From Neolewinella persica DSM 23188 (GTDB lineage: Bacteria; Bacteroidota; Bacteroidia; Chitinophagales; Saprospiraceae), in contig NZ_KB890447.1 of NCBI RefSeq assembly GCF_000373105.1, forward strand, positions 123,409 to 187,408: DNA of 64,000 nucleotides, given 5' to 3'. Within the stretch, counting starts at the first letter, position 1, and the number at the start of each line of letters is the position of its first letter. The notes beneath the pieces were generated by a model. The model saw nothing but the letters and a program-made list of their open reading frames with translations. It was not told the origin of the DNA and made no database searches. Positions 1-9,017 of this stretch are shown here, piece after piece. A program made the position numbers and the translations under genes.

Positions 1-127
1 GCGGTTTTCTCATCCGATGCATCTTTCAGCCTGACGTAGTCGGCTGAAAGTTCATCGGATGTGTAAAATCGCGATCATTTAGAGCACCGTAAAGATGTGT
101 GCACACCATAGCCCTCCGGGACTAGGC
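1..127. repeat. Long hairpin element, copy B, with conserved tail
   Basis: Bases 2-72 form one long imperfect hairpin: outer arms CGGTTTT/AAAATCG, middle arms ATCCGAT/ATCGGAT, inner arms CTTTCAGCC/GGCTGAAAG, and loop TGACGTAGTC. A tail follows at about 84-127. The same loop and tail occur at 8894-9017 with different but still complementary arms, so pairing is conserved rather than sequence alone. It lies downstream of the minus-strand macroglobulin gene. A terminator or a mobile palindromic element are both possible. Confidence 0.7.
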
Positions 128-153
128 CACTTTTCTCCCATTGACCTTTTCCT

Positions 154-184
154 TGCACCTGCCCCGATAGCTATCGGGGCGCCA
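154..184. repeat. Dispersed 19-bp repeat interrupted by a 20-bp palindrome
   Basis: The sequence begins TGCACCT like the dispersed 19-bp repeat. It then carries the perfect palindrome GCCCCGATAGCTATCGGGGC at 161-180 and ends in CGCC. It sits 8 bases from the stop codon of the minus-strand macroglobulin gene and could act as its terminator hairpin. It is a weak member of the repeat family. Confidence 0.45.
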
Positions 185-191
185 CAAAAAG

Positions 192-3100
192 CTATTCTCC
201 AATCTTCACCTGTGTTAGGCCCCCATTTCCATTAACCACCGCCAAATACTGCATCTCCGCTCTCGCAGGATTCAACGTATAAACCCCAGAAAAGCGAGGA
301 GCTAAAGCAACCTTGTAGGTATAACTCCCCGCCGGTAACCGATCACAGAAGATAGCCACGCGGTCCCGCCGGTACTCCCGGTGGACGGCAAAGGGACCTT
401 GGCGTTCGTTACGGTCGGCATAACTACAGCCCGCAGGGATGGGGATTTCGATCAGCACGTAGTCGGCGTCGGAGGTACTGGTGACGGTTACTTCCAGGTA
501 GGAGGTGGTGCCTCGCTGGAGTTGGTCGAGCGGCCGGTCCCGCGCATCGATCAACTGACTGGTGATTTGGAAACCGTCGTCCTTTACCGTCGGCTCGGTC
601 TCGAACCACCGCTGGTAGAGGGCCACCGGCAGCGGGCCACTGCCCGCCCGTTGCAAACGAAGCCCCGGTACCGCCTCAGAGGCGACCTCCGTTTCGTAAG
701 GGAAGGTTGTCACCTTTGTAGCTACGCCGTCAGATTGTAGAGTCACCACCGGCGGTGCCAGCGCATCATCTTCGGCTAGCAGGGCCGGGAGTAATTCCGC
801 CAACAAGCGGGCAGACTCCAGCGTATTGGTGCCCAGCAGTGGCACGTTGCCCGGTCGGTTCCGCGCGGCAGATTGCCCCAGCAGGTAGTTAATTGTTTCG
901 GCCGCTTCCTGCTTATGGCCGGCATCGGAAAGGATTCGCTGCGCCAGTAAATTACACGCCAGGCGGCCGTCCAGCGGCTGGCGGTAGAAGAAGAAACCGC
1001 GCTCGCCCCAGTAGCGGCCCAGGGCGGCATGGGTGGTGGAACTGTCGAGCAGGCGCTGTACGTCAACCGTATCGCCCCGCAGTTGGTGAAGCCGGGTCAC
1101 GGCCAGCAGTTCATAATCGTTGGGCGCAGAGAAGGTGTCGATCCGAATCATCTCTTCGTCGGTAGGCGGATTACCCTCCTCGGCCAGGGCCAGCAGGATC
1201 TGGAGCTGGTCGCGGGCGGGCAACTCCGGTACCCGACCAAGCAAGTAGCGACGAATGGACGTCAGGTCGGTAACCGTTTGGCCTGCCTTTTCCGCCATCA
1301 CCAGGGCGCGGTAAACGTGCAGACTGATCCAGGGCGTGGAACTTGGCGACGAACCCCACCAGCCAAACCCACCGTCCGGACGGCGCAGCTTTTCGAGGCG
1401 GAGGATCATCTTTGGTACGTCTCCCGCCTGGCCAAACACCTTGCCTTCCGCCTCACGGACAGCCTTCAATTGCAGCAAACCAATCAGCCGACTAGCCGTC
1501 TGTTCGGTGCAAGCATAGGGATAATCAACGATGTGGTTGAGGTCGTTGAGGAGTTGTTGCAGGCGGTTGCCGGGCAACCGCAGGGTCACCGGACCACGCT
1601 CCGGGCGGATGAACGCATCCGGTAACCGGGTGGTCTTGTCGGTCAGCATCAGCAGCTCTCCGCTGACGGTCTCCGTGCCTTTGGGGTAGACGGGCACGGA
1701 ACGGCGTTCGCCATCGGAGATCCCTTTACCGTCCATTGCTTGTACGGTGAACTGGTACGTCATACTGTCCGCACCAACGGCTGTTTCTATGGGGTGCCGC
1801 TCCTCGATGGAACTGACCAACGCTGCATCCTGCGTCCGCGCCGCCTCCTTACCTCCTGAGAAAGTAAGGCGTACATTCTGCGGTTCCGCCTCGCGGTTGA
1901 TGGCCAGCGTTGCCGCTTCGGCCCGGTCGCCTTCCACCAGGAAACGCGGCAGGTAAAGCTGGGCCTGGAGCGGTAAAAAGGCATTGGTTTGCGCCAGCGT
2001 GAAACCGATCCTCCGCTTCCGATCCTGCCCCACCGCAAAGGTGTTCCAGGCCGTGATGTCGTCGGGGAAGGTAATGTCGAAAACGGCTTTGCCCTGCCGG
2101 TCGGTTTGCAATTCGGGGACAAATGCCGCGTAGTCGGAGAAACTTTCGCGAATGGCGGCCGGGGGCAGGTTTCCACCAACGGTACCGGAAGCGGCACCTT
2201 TGGTAGCAATCAAAACCACCCCGTTGGCGCCCCGCGCCCCGTAAATGGCCGTGGCCGAGGCGTCTTTAAGCACATTAACCGTGGCTATTTGTGCTTCGGT
2301 CAGGTCGTCAATATTTTCGACGGGAACCCCATCTACGATGTACAGCGGATTACTTAAGCCTAAACTGCTTATGCCACGAATACGAATATTTGTGGCCGCA
2401 CCGGGTGTGCCCACCCGCACACCATCGATGTAATAATCTACCCCATCGCTCCGGGAGCCGCGCACGTTGATGGCCGCTCCTTCATCTGAAATGGTCACTC
2501 CGGCTACTCTTCCAGCAAGGAAACCGATGTCTCTTCTTGGCAGGTTGCTAATTTCCTCAGAGGAAATGGTACTCACAGAACCACTCAGGCTTCTTTTTAG
2601 CACTGAGCCGTAGCCTACAACCACCACCTCCTGTAACATTTCAACAGATGATTCCATCGTTATTTTAAAGGGGGAAACCGGGAACTGTGTATCGGTGACG
2701 GCAAGTTTTTGCGTAGCATAACCCGTATAACTGAAAACCAGCTTAAAGTCTCCAACTGGCACCTCCAGGCTAAACCTACCGTCGAAATCGGAGACCGTGC
2801 CAACGGTTGTTCCTTCAATCAGGATAGACACACCAATTAGGGGCATTTCGTCTTCATCCGTCACCATTCCGCTCATCCGGTCCCCCGCAAATACCCGTTC
2901 TACATACACTACTTCGGGCTTCGGTGCTTTGGGCGGCTTATTCAATGAGTAGCCTTCAAAACGGTCGAAATTATTGAAATGCTTCACGTCTGCCCGGTGG
3001 AAGGCCAGTAAAGTGAGGCTGTCCTCACCGAGTTCTACCAATTGGTGGAAAACGGAGTCGTTACGGAAATGATAGAGTACGTCGTAGGCTCCGGGATAAA

Positions 3101-6100
3101 CACGGTTGGGTGCGCTGCGGTCGGCATAATAGAATTCGTAGGTTTTGGCCGGCGCAAGGATGACTTTGCCTAACCCAACGGGCAAATTATTGAATTGCAG
3201 CCGCGAAACCGGCTCCATCGGTAGGATTCTGGGGAGCTGACTTGCTTGGGAAATGTAGCGCGGTTGCAGTTTTTGCTTCGGGAATTGATAAGCATATTGC
3301 GGAAGTCCTGGAGCCCGCGGTCCACCGCCCGCGGAACGATTTTGAAAATTCTCTACTGTTTCTTTCTTCAACGGGTACAACCGGTCCCGCTCCTTGCTGA
3401 CCCGGTAAGTTACCCTCGGCTCGAACCGGAAATCAACACTGTCCCCTTCGGGAAACCAAAAACGTAAAAGGTTATTGTCAGAGGCTAGTCCCAGGGGTGC
3501 CCAACCGGAATTACTTACCAGATTAGTGGATTGGATGATATCCCTCCAACTTGCTTGAAAATGAAGGGCACCGCTCGTACGCATGTGCGACAGCGCAAAC
3601 ACCCGCTCATAAATCCGGTCGATTTCTTCTTTGGTGGGTTCCTTTATTTCCCGTCGCGTCCAGCCCGCCGAAACCCATCGTACGGCATCGAAGCTGAGCA
3701 CCAGCTGGCGACAACTCTCAAAGTAAAGGCGCTTTTTGTAAACGTATCCATCAATTCTGAGGCTTATACTGTGGTAGCCGCTGTCGACCGGAATGCTGTA
3801 GGGTGTGGCGATGTTGGGGTGCCACCAGTACACCAATCGATCGTCGACGTAAACGGTCCGGATGGTGACTGGCTTATGGTGTCGGATGATGAAGGGCGAG
3901 AAATGCGCGTGTTGTACGCCCGCGGGTAGCAGGGTGTCGAGGTCCCGCTGGAAGGTGAATTCCGCATTGGGATATCGCAGGCGGTAGGCCAGGGCGGTAT
4001 CGAGGCCATAGTCTTCCACCAGCCAGCGGGGTGGGGTGTCGTTGCGCTTCAACTGGAAGGCTTCTCGTTGGTAGTCTTGCCGTTGGCGACGGCGTTTGGC
4101 GCGCCTATTGTAGGTCGGTGTGGTCACCGGCGTCTTATCGAAACGGGCGTTGAAGGTGCCGGCGGTGAGGCGCACGCCGGACGCGGGGCGGCCCCGTTGA
4201 TCGGTTGCCGTCAGGGCAATGCGGACGGTCTCGCCGGGCGTCACCTTGGCCGGCTGGGTGAGCTGAAGGTCAAGTACGTTTTTGTGCTCGGTCAGCAGGT
4301 CATAGCGTGGGGTGGTGAGGTGGCTGCGTTCGTGCCGCCACTCGCCACCGGCGAGGTAGGTGTAGTGGAGTTCCAGGGTGGTGCCGGGGGCGAAGCCGGA
4401 ACGGATAAATACGGTGCTGTCCTGGTTTCCGGTCGCCAGGGTGCGTTGTTCGGCGTGGAGCGTCCAGCGGAGGGGCTGGGCGTGCGGGTTGGGGAATCGC
4501 AGGAGCAGGGTGTCGCGCGACCAGTAGGCGGGGTTTCCGGTGACTGGTGTCAGGGCTGCCAAAGATTCGGAGGTGCTTTGCCCGCCGTAGAGTAGGCGAT
4601 AAGTGGTTAGGCTATGGTCGATGGGCAGGGTGAGGGGCAGCGTTATTTCCTGCGCCGAGGTGTCCTTTTGGGGGGTGATGGTTTGCAAGATAGCTTTTTT
4701 GGGCGCGGCCGCAGGTGCAAGGAACGCTTGCAGGCTGTCTCCCCGAACCTCCAGCTTGGGGATCAGGGGGTAACGCCGGTCTACTATAAAAGCATTTAAA
4801 GCTTCTTTGTATTCTCCTGAGGGACCGGTCAGCTGCGTCTGAACCCGGATTTTTACCGAATGCCCCCTTGGGAAAAGACTGTCGGGCAGGATGATCCGCC
4901 GGTCCTTGCGGTTGTCGGTGGGTTCGGTGTACGTGTAGAGGGTATCGGGTAAAACGAGGGTGTTCGTATCCTGGCTGGCCACGAAACGTTCCAGCAGGAC
5001 GGTGATTTTTACCTCACCGTTGGGGAGGGGCAGGCCATTGATGTCTTCGGTCTTCACGTCGAGCCAGGCGGAGCCTGGCAGGCGGGCGTCGTCAGTGGCG
5101 GCGGTAGTGAGGGCGTACTCTGCCAACTCGTAATCCTGGAGTTTGAAGCGTATGGTGGGGGAAATATCGCGCCACCGTACGCCCGGCAGGTCGAAGCTGA
5201 CCGTATACTCCTGGTCCAGCGGCCAATCGGCCGGGATGGCCATAACGTGGAGGTACCGCCCCTTCTCGTTGCCGCCCACCCGAGCCCGGTAGCGTTTGCT
5301 TGCGCCACCGCCGTAGGTTTGGATCAGCATATTCACCGAGTCGGGACCCACCGGGCGGCCCTTCGGAAAGGCCAGATAAGCGCTTATCCGCAGCGTATCC
5401 TCCGGACGGTACTTCGGTTGGCTGGTGGAGACGTAACCGGTGATCGGATTAGGGCGAGTGATCCGGTGAATGGTATTTTTCAGGGGGTAGTTCCTTGGCC
5501 AGTGCCAGTACTGCCGGCCGATGCCGTCTTTAAAAACGTGGTAGATGCTTTGACCGTAATAATAGGGCGTTTGCAAGGTCCTGAACGGCTCGATGCCGCG
5601 CAGGTGCCGAACGTCGTTGGAGAACCTGCTTCGTTCGATGTCCTCCCCAACGCGGTAGAACAGGGTATCACCACCAACTATGATTTTTAAGTCGTCGATC
5701 CGCCAGTCGCGCCGCCGGTAGGCCTGGTGTTTTTTGACATAGCAGACCTTTTTGCCGTCCGCCATAACGTTGGCATCCGCCCGTGGCTGACCAGCGGGGT
5801 CGTGAATGCGGAGCTGGAATTTTCCGTCCGCCGCGTTGATCTCTATGTCGTATTGATAGGTGTGAAAATAACTGTAGGTCAGCTGTTCGCCCACCAGCAA
5901 GGCTTCGAGGTAATGGCCTGGCGGTAGTTTGGCTTTCTCCGTGCCGGCAGGGTAGGGCGCGCCCAGCCCCGTTTGATCATCAAGGCTGATTTCCCAATTG
6001 CTGAGCTGCTCCACGGTGGCTGCCGGGATGGCGTAGATTCGTTCGATAGCTTTGGGGAAGGCGAAGGACTGGCCGCTAAGGAACGAGGCTGACGAAAGCA

Positions 6101-6128
6101 GGAGGGCAAGGAGTAATAGGTGCCGCAT
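192..6128 (-). CDS. Alpha-2-macroglobulin family protein with embedded CarboxypepD_reg and TonB-plug module
   Basis: A 1978-residue secreted protein with an N-terminal signal peptide. Residues about 200-1080 hold macroglobulin-type beta domains. Residues about 1083-1160 are a carboxypeptidase-D regulatory-like domain. Residues about 1165-1310 are a SusC-like TonB plug, with VVVGYGS, YYIDGV, LYIVDGVP and GARGANGVVLI. The A2M core resumes near 1327, and the thioester motif C1540-T-E-Q1543 lies in PYACTEQ, followed by a helical thioester domain. Bacterial macroglobulins trap proteases in the envelope. Here the plug module lies where the protease-sensitive bait region is expected. No beta-barrel follows the plug, so this is not a transporter. 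The repeat at 4701-4722 encodes an APAAAP stretch at residues about 470-476. Family assignment is firm; the role of the plug is unknown. Confidence 0.9.
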   Translation of the reverse strand: MRHLLLLALLLSSASFLSGQSFAFPKAIERIYAIPAATVEQLSNWEISLDDQTGLGAPYPAGTEKAKLPPGHYLEALLVGEQLTYSYFHTYQYDIEINAADGKFQLRIHDPAGQPRADANVMADGKKVCYVKKHQAYRRRDWRIDDLKIIVGGDTLFYRVGEDIERSRFSNDVRHLRGIEPFRTLQTPYYYGQSIYHVFKDGIGRQYWHWPRNYPLKNTIHRITRPNPITGYVSTSQPKYRPEDTLRISAYLAFPKGRPVGPDSVNMLIQTYGGGASKRYRARVGGNEKGRYLHVMAIPADWPLDQEYTVSFDLPGVRWRDISPTIRFKLQDYELAEYALTTAATDDARLPGSAWLDVKTEDINGLPLPNGEVKITVLLERFVASQDTNTLVLPDTLYTYTEPTDNRKDRRIILPDSLFPRGHSVKIRVQTQLTGPSGEYKEALNAFIVDRRYPLIPKLEVRGDSLQAFLAPAAAPKKAILQTITPQKDTSAQEITLPLTLPIDHSLTTYRLLYGGQSTSESLAALTPVTGNPAYWSRDTLLLRFPNPHAQPLRWTLHAEQRTLATGNQDSTVFIRSGFAPGTTLELHYTYLAGGEWRHERSHLTTPRYDLLTEHKNVLDLQLTQPAKVTPGETVRIALTATDQRGRPASGVRLTAGTFNARFDKTPVTTPTYNRRAKRRRQRQDYQREAFQLKRNDTPPRWLVEDYGLDTALAYRLRYPNAEFTFQRDLDTLLPAGVQHAHFSPFIIRHHKPVTIRTVYVDDRLVYWWHPNIATPYSIPVDSGYHSISLRIDGYVYKKRLYFESCRQLVLSFDAVRWVSAGWTRREIKEPTKEEIDRIYERVFALSHMRTSGALHFQASWRDIIQSTNLVSNSGWAPLGLASDNNLLRFWFPEGDSVDFRFEPRVTYRVSKERDRLYPLKKETVENFQNRSAGGGPRAPGLPQYAYQFPKQKLQPRYISQASQLPRILPMEPVSRLQFNNLPVGLGKVILAPAKTYEFYYADRSAPNRVYPGAYDVLYHFRNDSVFHQLVELGEDSLTLLAFHRADVKHFNNFDRFEGYSLNKPPKAPKPEVVYVERVFAGDRMSGMVTDEDEMPLIGVSILIEGTTVGTVSDFDGRFSLEVPVGDFKLVFSYTGYATQKLAVTDTQFPVSPFKITMESSVEMLQEVVVVGYGSVLKRSLSGSVSTISSEEISNLPRRDIGFLAGRVAGVTISDEGAAINVRGSRSDGVDYYIDGVRVGTPGAATNIRIRGISSLGLSNPLYIVDGVPVENIDDLTEAQIATVNVLKDASATAIYGARGANGVVLIATKGAASGTVGGNLPPAAIRESFSDYAAFVPELQTDRQGKAVFDITFPDDITAWNTFAVGQDRKRRIGFTLAQTNAFLPLQAQLYLPRFLVEGDRAEAATLAINREAEPQNVRLTFSGGKEAARTQDAALVSSIEERHPIETAVGADSMTYQFTVQAMDGKGISDGERRSVPVYPKGTETVSGELLMLTDKTTRLPDAFIRPERGPVTLRLPGNRLQQLLNDLNHIVDYPYACTEQTASRLIGLLQLKAVREAEGKVFGQAGDVPKMILRLEKLRRPDGGFGWWGSSPSSTPWISLHVYRALVMAEKAGQTVTDLTSIRRYLLGRVPELPARDQLQILLALAEEGNPPTDEEMIRIDTFSAPNDYELLAVTRLHQLRGDTVDVQRLLDSSTTHAALGRYWGERGFFFYRQPLDGRLACNLLAQRILSDAGHKQEAAETINYLLGQSAARNRPGNVPLLGTNTLESARLLAELLPALLAEDDALAPPVVTLQSDGVATKVTTFPYETEVASEAVPGLRLQRAGSGPLPVALYQRWFETEPTVKDDGFQITSQLIDARDRPLDQLQRGTTSYLEVTVTSTSDADYVLIEIPIPAGCSYADRNERQGPFAVHREYRRDRVAIFCDRLPAGSYTYKVALAPRFSGVYTLNPARAEMQYLAVVNGNGGLTQVKIGE
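4701..4722 (-). repeat. Dispersed 19-bp repeat inside the macroglobulin gene
   Basis: An exact consensus copy, read C-rich on the coding (minus) strand. It lies in frame about a quarter of the way into the gene and encodes APAAAP. Confidence 0.75.
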
Positions 6129-6177
6129 AGGGTGATGTTGTGGGTAGGTAGATGCTTAACTTTGGAGACTTACACAA

Positions 6178-6256
6178 AGGGCGAGTGGGTTGTGGCTCGA
6201 GTTTTTACCCTTTGCGGTTAGGAGATTTCTCGGGGCACAGCCCGCTCGCCCTTATC
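6178..6256. repeat. REPIN upstream of RAYT 1
   Basis: Two inverted REP halves: AGGGCGAGTGGGTTGTGGCT at about 6179-6198 and CTCGGGGCACAGCCCGCTCG at about 6231-6250. About 30 bases separate them. The same pair recurs twice just downstream of the transposase gene, the usual arrangement of a RAYT with its cognate REP sequences. Confidence 0.75.
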
Positions 6257-6264
6257 TTAGCAAG

Positions 6265-6921
6265 ATGAATCATCAAAATCGGAAGCATTACCCCATTGGC
6301 CAAAAACCCGTGCATCTAACCTACCGATTGTACGGCAGCATACCAAAAAGCTTTGATGAACACCTTAAAGACAAAAGAGATAGGGCGTTTGCAGTCGCTA
6401 GAGCGAAGTCCTTGAAATACCCTTCCGAGATAGGCGGACATTTTTTGGCTAAGAGTATTTTTGACATTAATGCCCGCTATGAATTAGCGTTGGACAGCTT
6501 TCTTCACGAAAACTCTAACGGACCGTATCATTTGTCAAAATCTGAATTAGCGGCTGAAGTCCTCAAGTCTTATCAGTTTCTTCACGATAAAGGTCAATTG
6601 TATGTCTACGCTGTCTGTGTAATGTCTAACCATGTGCATGCCATTGTAAAGGCGCCCGAAGAATTAGAAGAAGTAGCTTCTGGGCTAATCATGTCCCGTC
6701 ATAAAAGCCATACGGCCCGAAAATGCAACGAACTCCTTGGCTTAACGGGATTACCTTTTTGGGAGGACGATTACTTTGATCGAACGGTTAGGGATGGAAA
6801 GTTTATTACCGTTATGTGGTATGTGTTGAATAATCCCGTAAATGCAGGTTTGGTGGATAACTGGCGAGAATGGCCCAACTGCTGGATAAACCCCGACTAT
6901 GAATTGCTATTCACACGCTAA
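6265..6921 (+). CDS. REP-associated tyrosine transposase (RAYT), IS200/Y1 family
   Basis: A 218-residue protein of the Y1 HUH transposase family. The metal-binding HUH motif is H123-V-H125, in MSNHVHAIVK. A later block, MWYVLNNPVNAGLV, is typical of RAYTs and probably contains the catalytic tyrosine. Such enzymes cut single-stranded REP hairpins through a 5'-phosphotyrosine link. The ATG at 6265 was chosen because the open frame upstream of it runs through the REP element. REP pairs flank the gene at 6178-6256 and 6919-7127. A single-copy domesticated RAYT is more likely than a complete insertion sequence, since no terminal cargo or second ORF is seen. Confidence 0.85.
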   Translation: MNHQNRKHYPIGQKPVHLTYRLYGSIPKSFDEHLKDKRDRAFAVARAKSLKYPSEIGGHFLAKSIFDINARYELALDSFLHENSNGPYHLSKSELAAEVLKSYQFLHDKGQLYVYAVCVMSNHVHAIVKAPEELEEVASGLIMSRHKSHTARKCNELLGLTGLPFWEDDYFDRTVRDGKFITVMWYVLNNPVNAGLVDNWREWPNCWINPDYELLFTR

Positions 6922-7127
6922 GGGCGAACGGTTTATGAACCGAGGTTTATGCTTCCTCTCCGCGAATTTTGACCCTTATACTGTCAGGAGATTTCTCGGG
7001 GCACAGCCCGCTCGCCCTTTATTCATACCTAAGGGCGAGCGGGCTATGCCCCGAGTTTTGCTGTTAACTGGTGCGAATTTTCATTACTGTTACGAGATTT
7101 CTCGGGGCAGAGCCCACTCGCCCTTTA
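6919..7127. repeat. Two consecutive REPINs downstream of RAYT 1
   Basis: The first pair has one arm starting at the transposase stop codon (AAGGGCGAACGG, about 6919) and the other at about 6992-7018. The second pair has arms at about 7031-7055 (AAGGGCGAGCGGGCTATGCC) and 7100-7125. The arms are inverted copies of each other. Together with the upstream copy they give three REPINs around one RAYT. Confidence 0.75.
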
Positions 7128-7160
7128 TGTACAAACCAGGTTTTTCAAAGTCCACAGCCC

Positions 7161-7179
7161 TGCACCTGCGACCGCGCCC
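7161..7179 (+). repeat. Dispersed 19-bp repeat before the EEP gene
   Basis: TGCACCTGCGACCGCGCCC, one mismatch to consensus, C-rich in the direction of the downstream gene and 44 bases upstream of its ATG. Confidence 0.7.
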
Positions 7180-7223
7180 AACACAACTAACATTTGCCCC
7201 TTCTCCCCGGTTACAACAATAAA

Positions 7224-8243
7224 ATGCCCCAGCCAACCATGGAGAAATTACGCAAAATCGTCTATCTCATTCTGTGCGTTATTACCGTTCTGATGATGCT
7301 GTTCTCTGTCCTTTCCGTGTTCCGAAACACCTCGAGTAACTACCTGAAAATGCTCGATTTTCCCCGGATTCAGTTTTTTCTTGGTTCACTCGTTACCCTC
7401 GTATTGTTTGTGATCATGACCCAAAAATGGCGCTGGTATGATTATGCCCTGGTGGTCGGCCTGTTGGGTGGGCTGGTCGTGAACGGAACTTACCTCATTC
7501 ACTATACCCCTTTATTTCCCGACCGTGTACCTGAAGCAGCTGCGGACCATGCTCCGGAAGATAGGGTAAGCCTGTTGCTGACCAACGTGCTGATGAAGAA
7601 CCGTACCGCTCAACCACTGATCGACCTTATCCGGGAGAAGGACCCGGACTTCCTGATCGCATTAGAAGTGGACAGCTGGTGGGATGAACAACTCCGCGGA
7701 ATCGAACAGCAATACCCCTATACTCAGGAAAATACCAACGAGGTTGCCTACGGTATGGCCCTGTATAGTAAGTACCCCTTCAAGAACGTCGAAGTCAATC
7801 GGCTGAATAACAAAAAAGTCCCTTCTTACCGGGCGACTGTCCAGCTTCCCAATGGCCGCGATATTGTACTTAATACCGTCCACCCCGTACCCCCGAAAAG
7901 CTTCGAGGACTTCCCCGACAACAAGGGCCAAAAAGAAGTAGCGCTTCGTAAAGTGGGACAGGACGTGGCGAGCAGTTCACTGCCAAACATTGTCGCCGGT
8001 GACCTCAACGACGTAGTCTGGGGCTACACCGATCTACTGACCGGTACCACGGATCTCCTTTTCGATGTCCGCGTCGGGCGCGGCTTTTATAATAGTTTTG
8101 ACGCCAATTCGTGGTTCATGCGCTGGCCCATTGACCATGTCTTCGTTACCAGACAATTCGCGTTGTCCCGCCTGGAAAGATTATCGAAAATCGGATCAGA
8201 TCACTTCCCGATATATGTGGAATTGGTATTGGAAGACAAGTAA
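7224..8243 (+). CDS. Membrane-anchored endonuclease/exonuclease/phosphatase (EEP) family protein
   Basis: About 339 residues from the ATG at 7224; a second ATG at 7239 is equally possible. The N-terminal third has three hydrophobic segments, roughly residues 10-30, 45-65 and 70-90, predicting a membrane anchor. The remainder is an EEP hydrolase domain with VSLLLTNVLMKN at its start, an acidic ALEVD strand, NTVHPV, AGDLND and the terminal SDHFPI signature. EEP enzymes are metal-dependent phosphodiesterases acting on nucleic acids or phospholipid head groups. The membrane-anchored type is common in Bacteroidota and its substrate is unknown. It stands alone between the RAYT repeats and the cupin gene. 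Confidence 0.8.
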   Translation: MPQPTMEKLRKIVYLILCVITVLMMLFSVLSVFRNTSSNYLKMLDFPRIQFFLGSLVTLVLFVIMTQKWRWYDYALVVGLLGGLVVNGTYLIHYTPLFPDRVPEAAADHAPEDRVSLLLTNVLMKNRTAQPLIDLIREKDPDFLIALEVDSWWDEQLRGIEQQYPYTQENTNEVAYGMALYSKYPFKNVEVNRLNNKKVPSYRATVQLPNGRDIVLNTVHPVPPKSFEDFPDNKGQKEVALRKVGQDVASSSLPNIVAGDLNDVVWGYTDLLTGTTDLLFDVRVGRGFYNSFDANSWFMRWPIDHVFVTRQFALSRLERLSKIGSDHFPIYVELVLEDK

Positions 8244-8312
8244 CGCCAAAGTTGTAAGGCGGCTGATCTCCACTTTCGGGGGTTAAATCAGACCGGTAAG
8301 TAAATTAGCCCC

Positions 8313-8663
8313 ATGAAATACCCTACCAATCCCGCCAAAGAATTCCACACCTCCGAACAATGCCACATCATCGAGGTAATCAATCAACCCGATCATCCGG
8401 ATGTTTCCCTGGCTCAGGCCCGCGTGGAGCCCGGGGTGACCACTCGATGGCATACGGTAGAGGCGCGGGAGATATATTACATCCTTTCGGGCAAAGGTCG
8501 GGCGGAGGTCGGCGAGGCTACCTGGGACGTTGGCCCGGGAGATGCCGTAAGCATTCCACCGCAGGTGCGGCAGCGGATCACCAATACCGGGCCGCAAGAT
8601 CTGGTCTTCCTTTGTGTTTGTACGCCGCGGTTTACGCCGGAGGGGTACCGGGAGGTTGGGTAG
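8313..8663 (+). CDS. Cupin-domain protein
   Basis: A 116-residue single-domain cupin. Motif 1 spans about residues 43-67 (TRWHTVEAREIYYILSGKG) and supplies a histidine and a glutamate for a metal site. Motif 2 covers VGPGDAVSIPPQ and the following RITNTG. It has no signal peptide, so it is cytoplasmic. Its substrate cannot be told from sequence; small cupins of this kind include sugar isomerases and dioxygenase-like proteins. The final codons (GAG GGG TAC CGG GAG GTT GGG) are G-rich, as in many genes here. It converges on the GH20 gene across a hairpin-rich intergenic stretch. Confidence 0.75.
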   Translation: MKYPTNPAKEFHTSEQCHIIEVINQPDHPDVSLAQARVEPGVTTRWHTVEAREIYYILSGKGRAEVGEATWDVGPGDAVSIPPQVRQRITNTGPQDLVFLCVCTPRFTPEGYREVG

Positions 8664-8775
8664 GGGTGAGCTCCTGCTCCGAATGATGGCCAACTGAAAT
8701 CCAACGAAAACCATGGCAACGAAAATGAGGGGATGAATCCCTCCGCTAAGCCGGGCGACCCTCCGGGCTACGGGA
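8664..8775. repeat. Degenerate RAYT-2-type palindromic element
   Basis: About 8717-8774 resembles half of the long REPINs found at 22071 and 25663: GAGGGGATGAATCCCTCCGC, then GCTAAGCCGGGCGACCCTCC. No coding sequence is supported here. Confidence 0.5.
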
Positions 8776-8808
8776 TATACACAAGTTTACATTAGTAATC
8801 CCGACCGT

Positions 8809-9017
8809 CGTTTTACACCTCCGAGGAGCTCGCGGCTGCGCCAGCTCGACGCCTCGGAGGAGAAAACGCCTCTGGTCAAGACAAAAACGTAGTGATTTTC
8901 TCCTCCTAGGCATCTTTTGGCCTGACGTAGTCGGCCAAAAGTTCCTCGGAGGCGTAAAATCGAACTGCGAGGGACCATGTAAAGATGTGTGTATACCGTA
9001 GCCCTCCGGGTCTAAGC
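8809..9017. repeat. Double hairpin element, copy A, with conserved tail
   Basis: Hairpin A1 spans 8809-8868, with arms CGTTTTACACCTCCGAGG and CCTCGGAGGAGAAAACG. Hairpin A2 spans 8894-8962, with outer arms GATTTTCTCCTCC and GGAGGCGTAAAATC, inner arms CTTTTGGCC and GGCCAAAAG (8914-8941), and loop TGACGTAGTC. A tail at about 8973-9017 runs to the stop codon of the GH20 gene and matches 84-127. The element lies between convergent genes, so a bidirectional terminator role is plausible. Confidence 0.7.

Noticed and set aside
6178-7127. Complete insertion sequence around RAYT 1
   Set aside because: The repeats occur as REP pairs and three REPIN copies rather than as one pair of IS ends, and no target duplication is visible.
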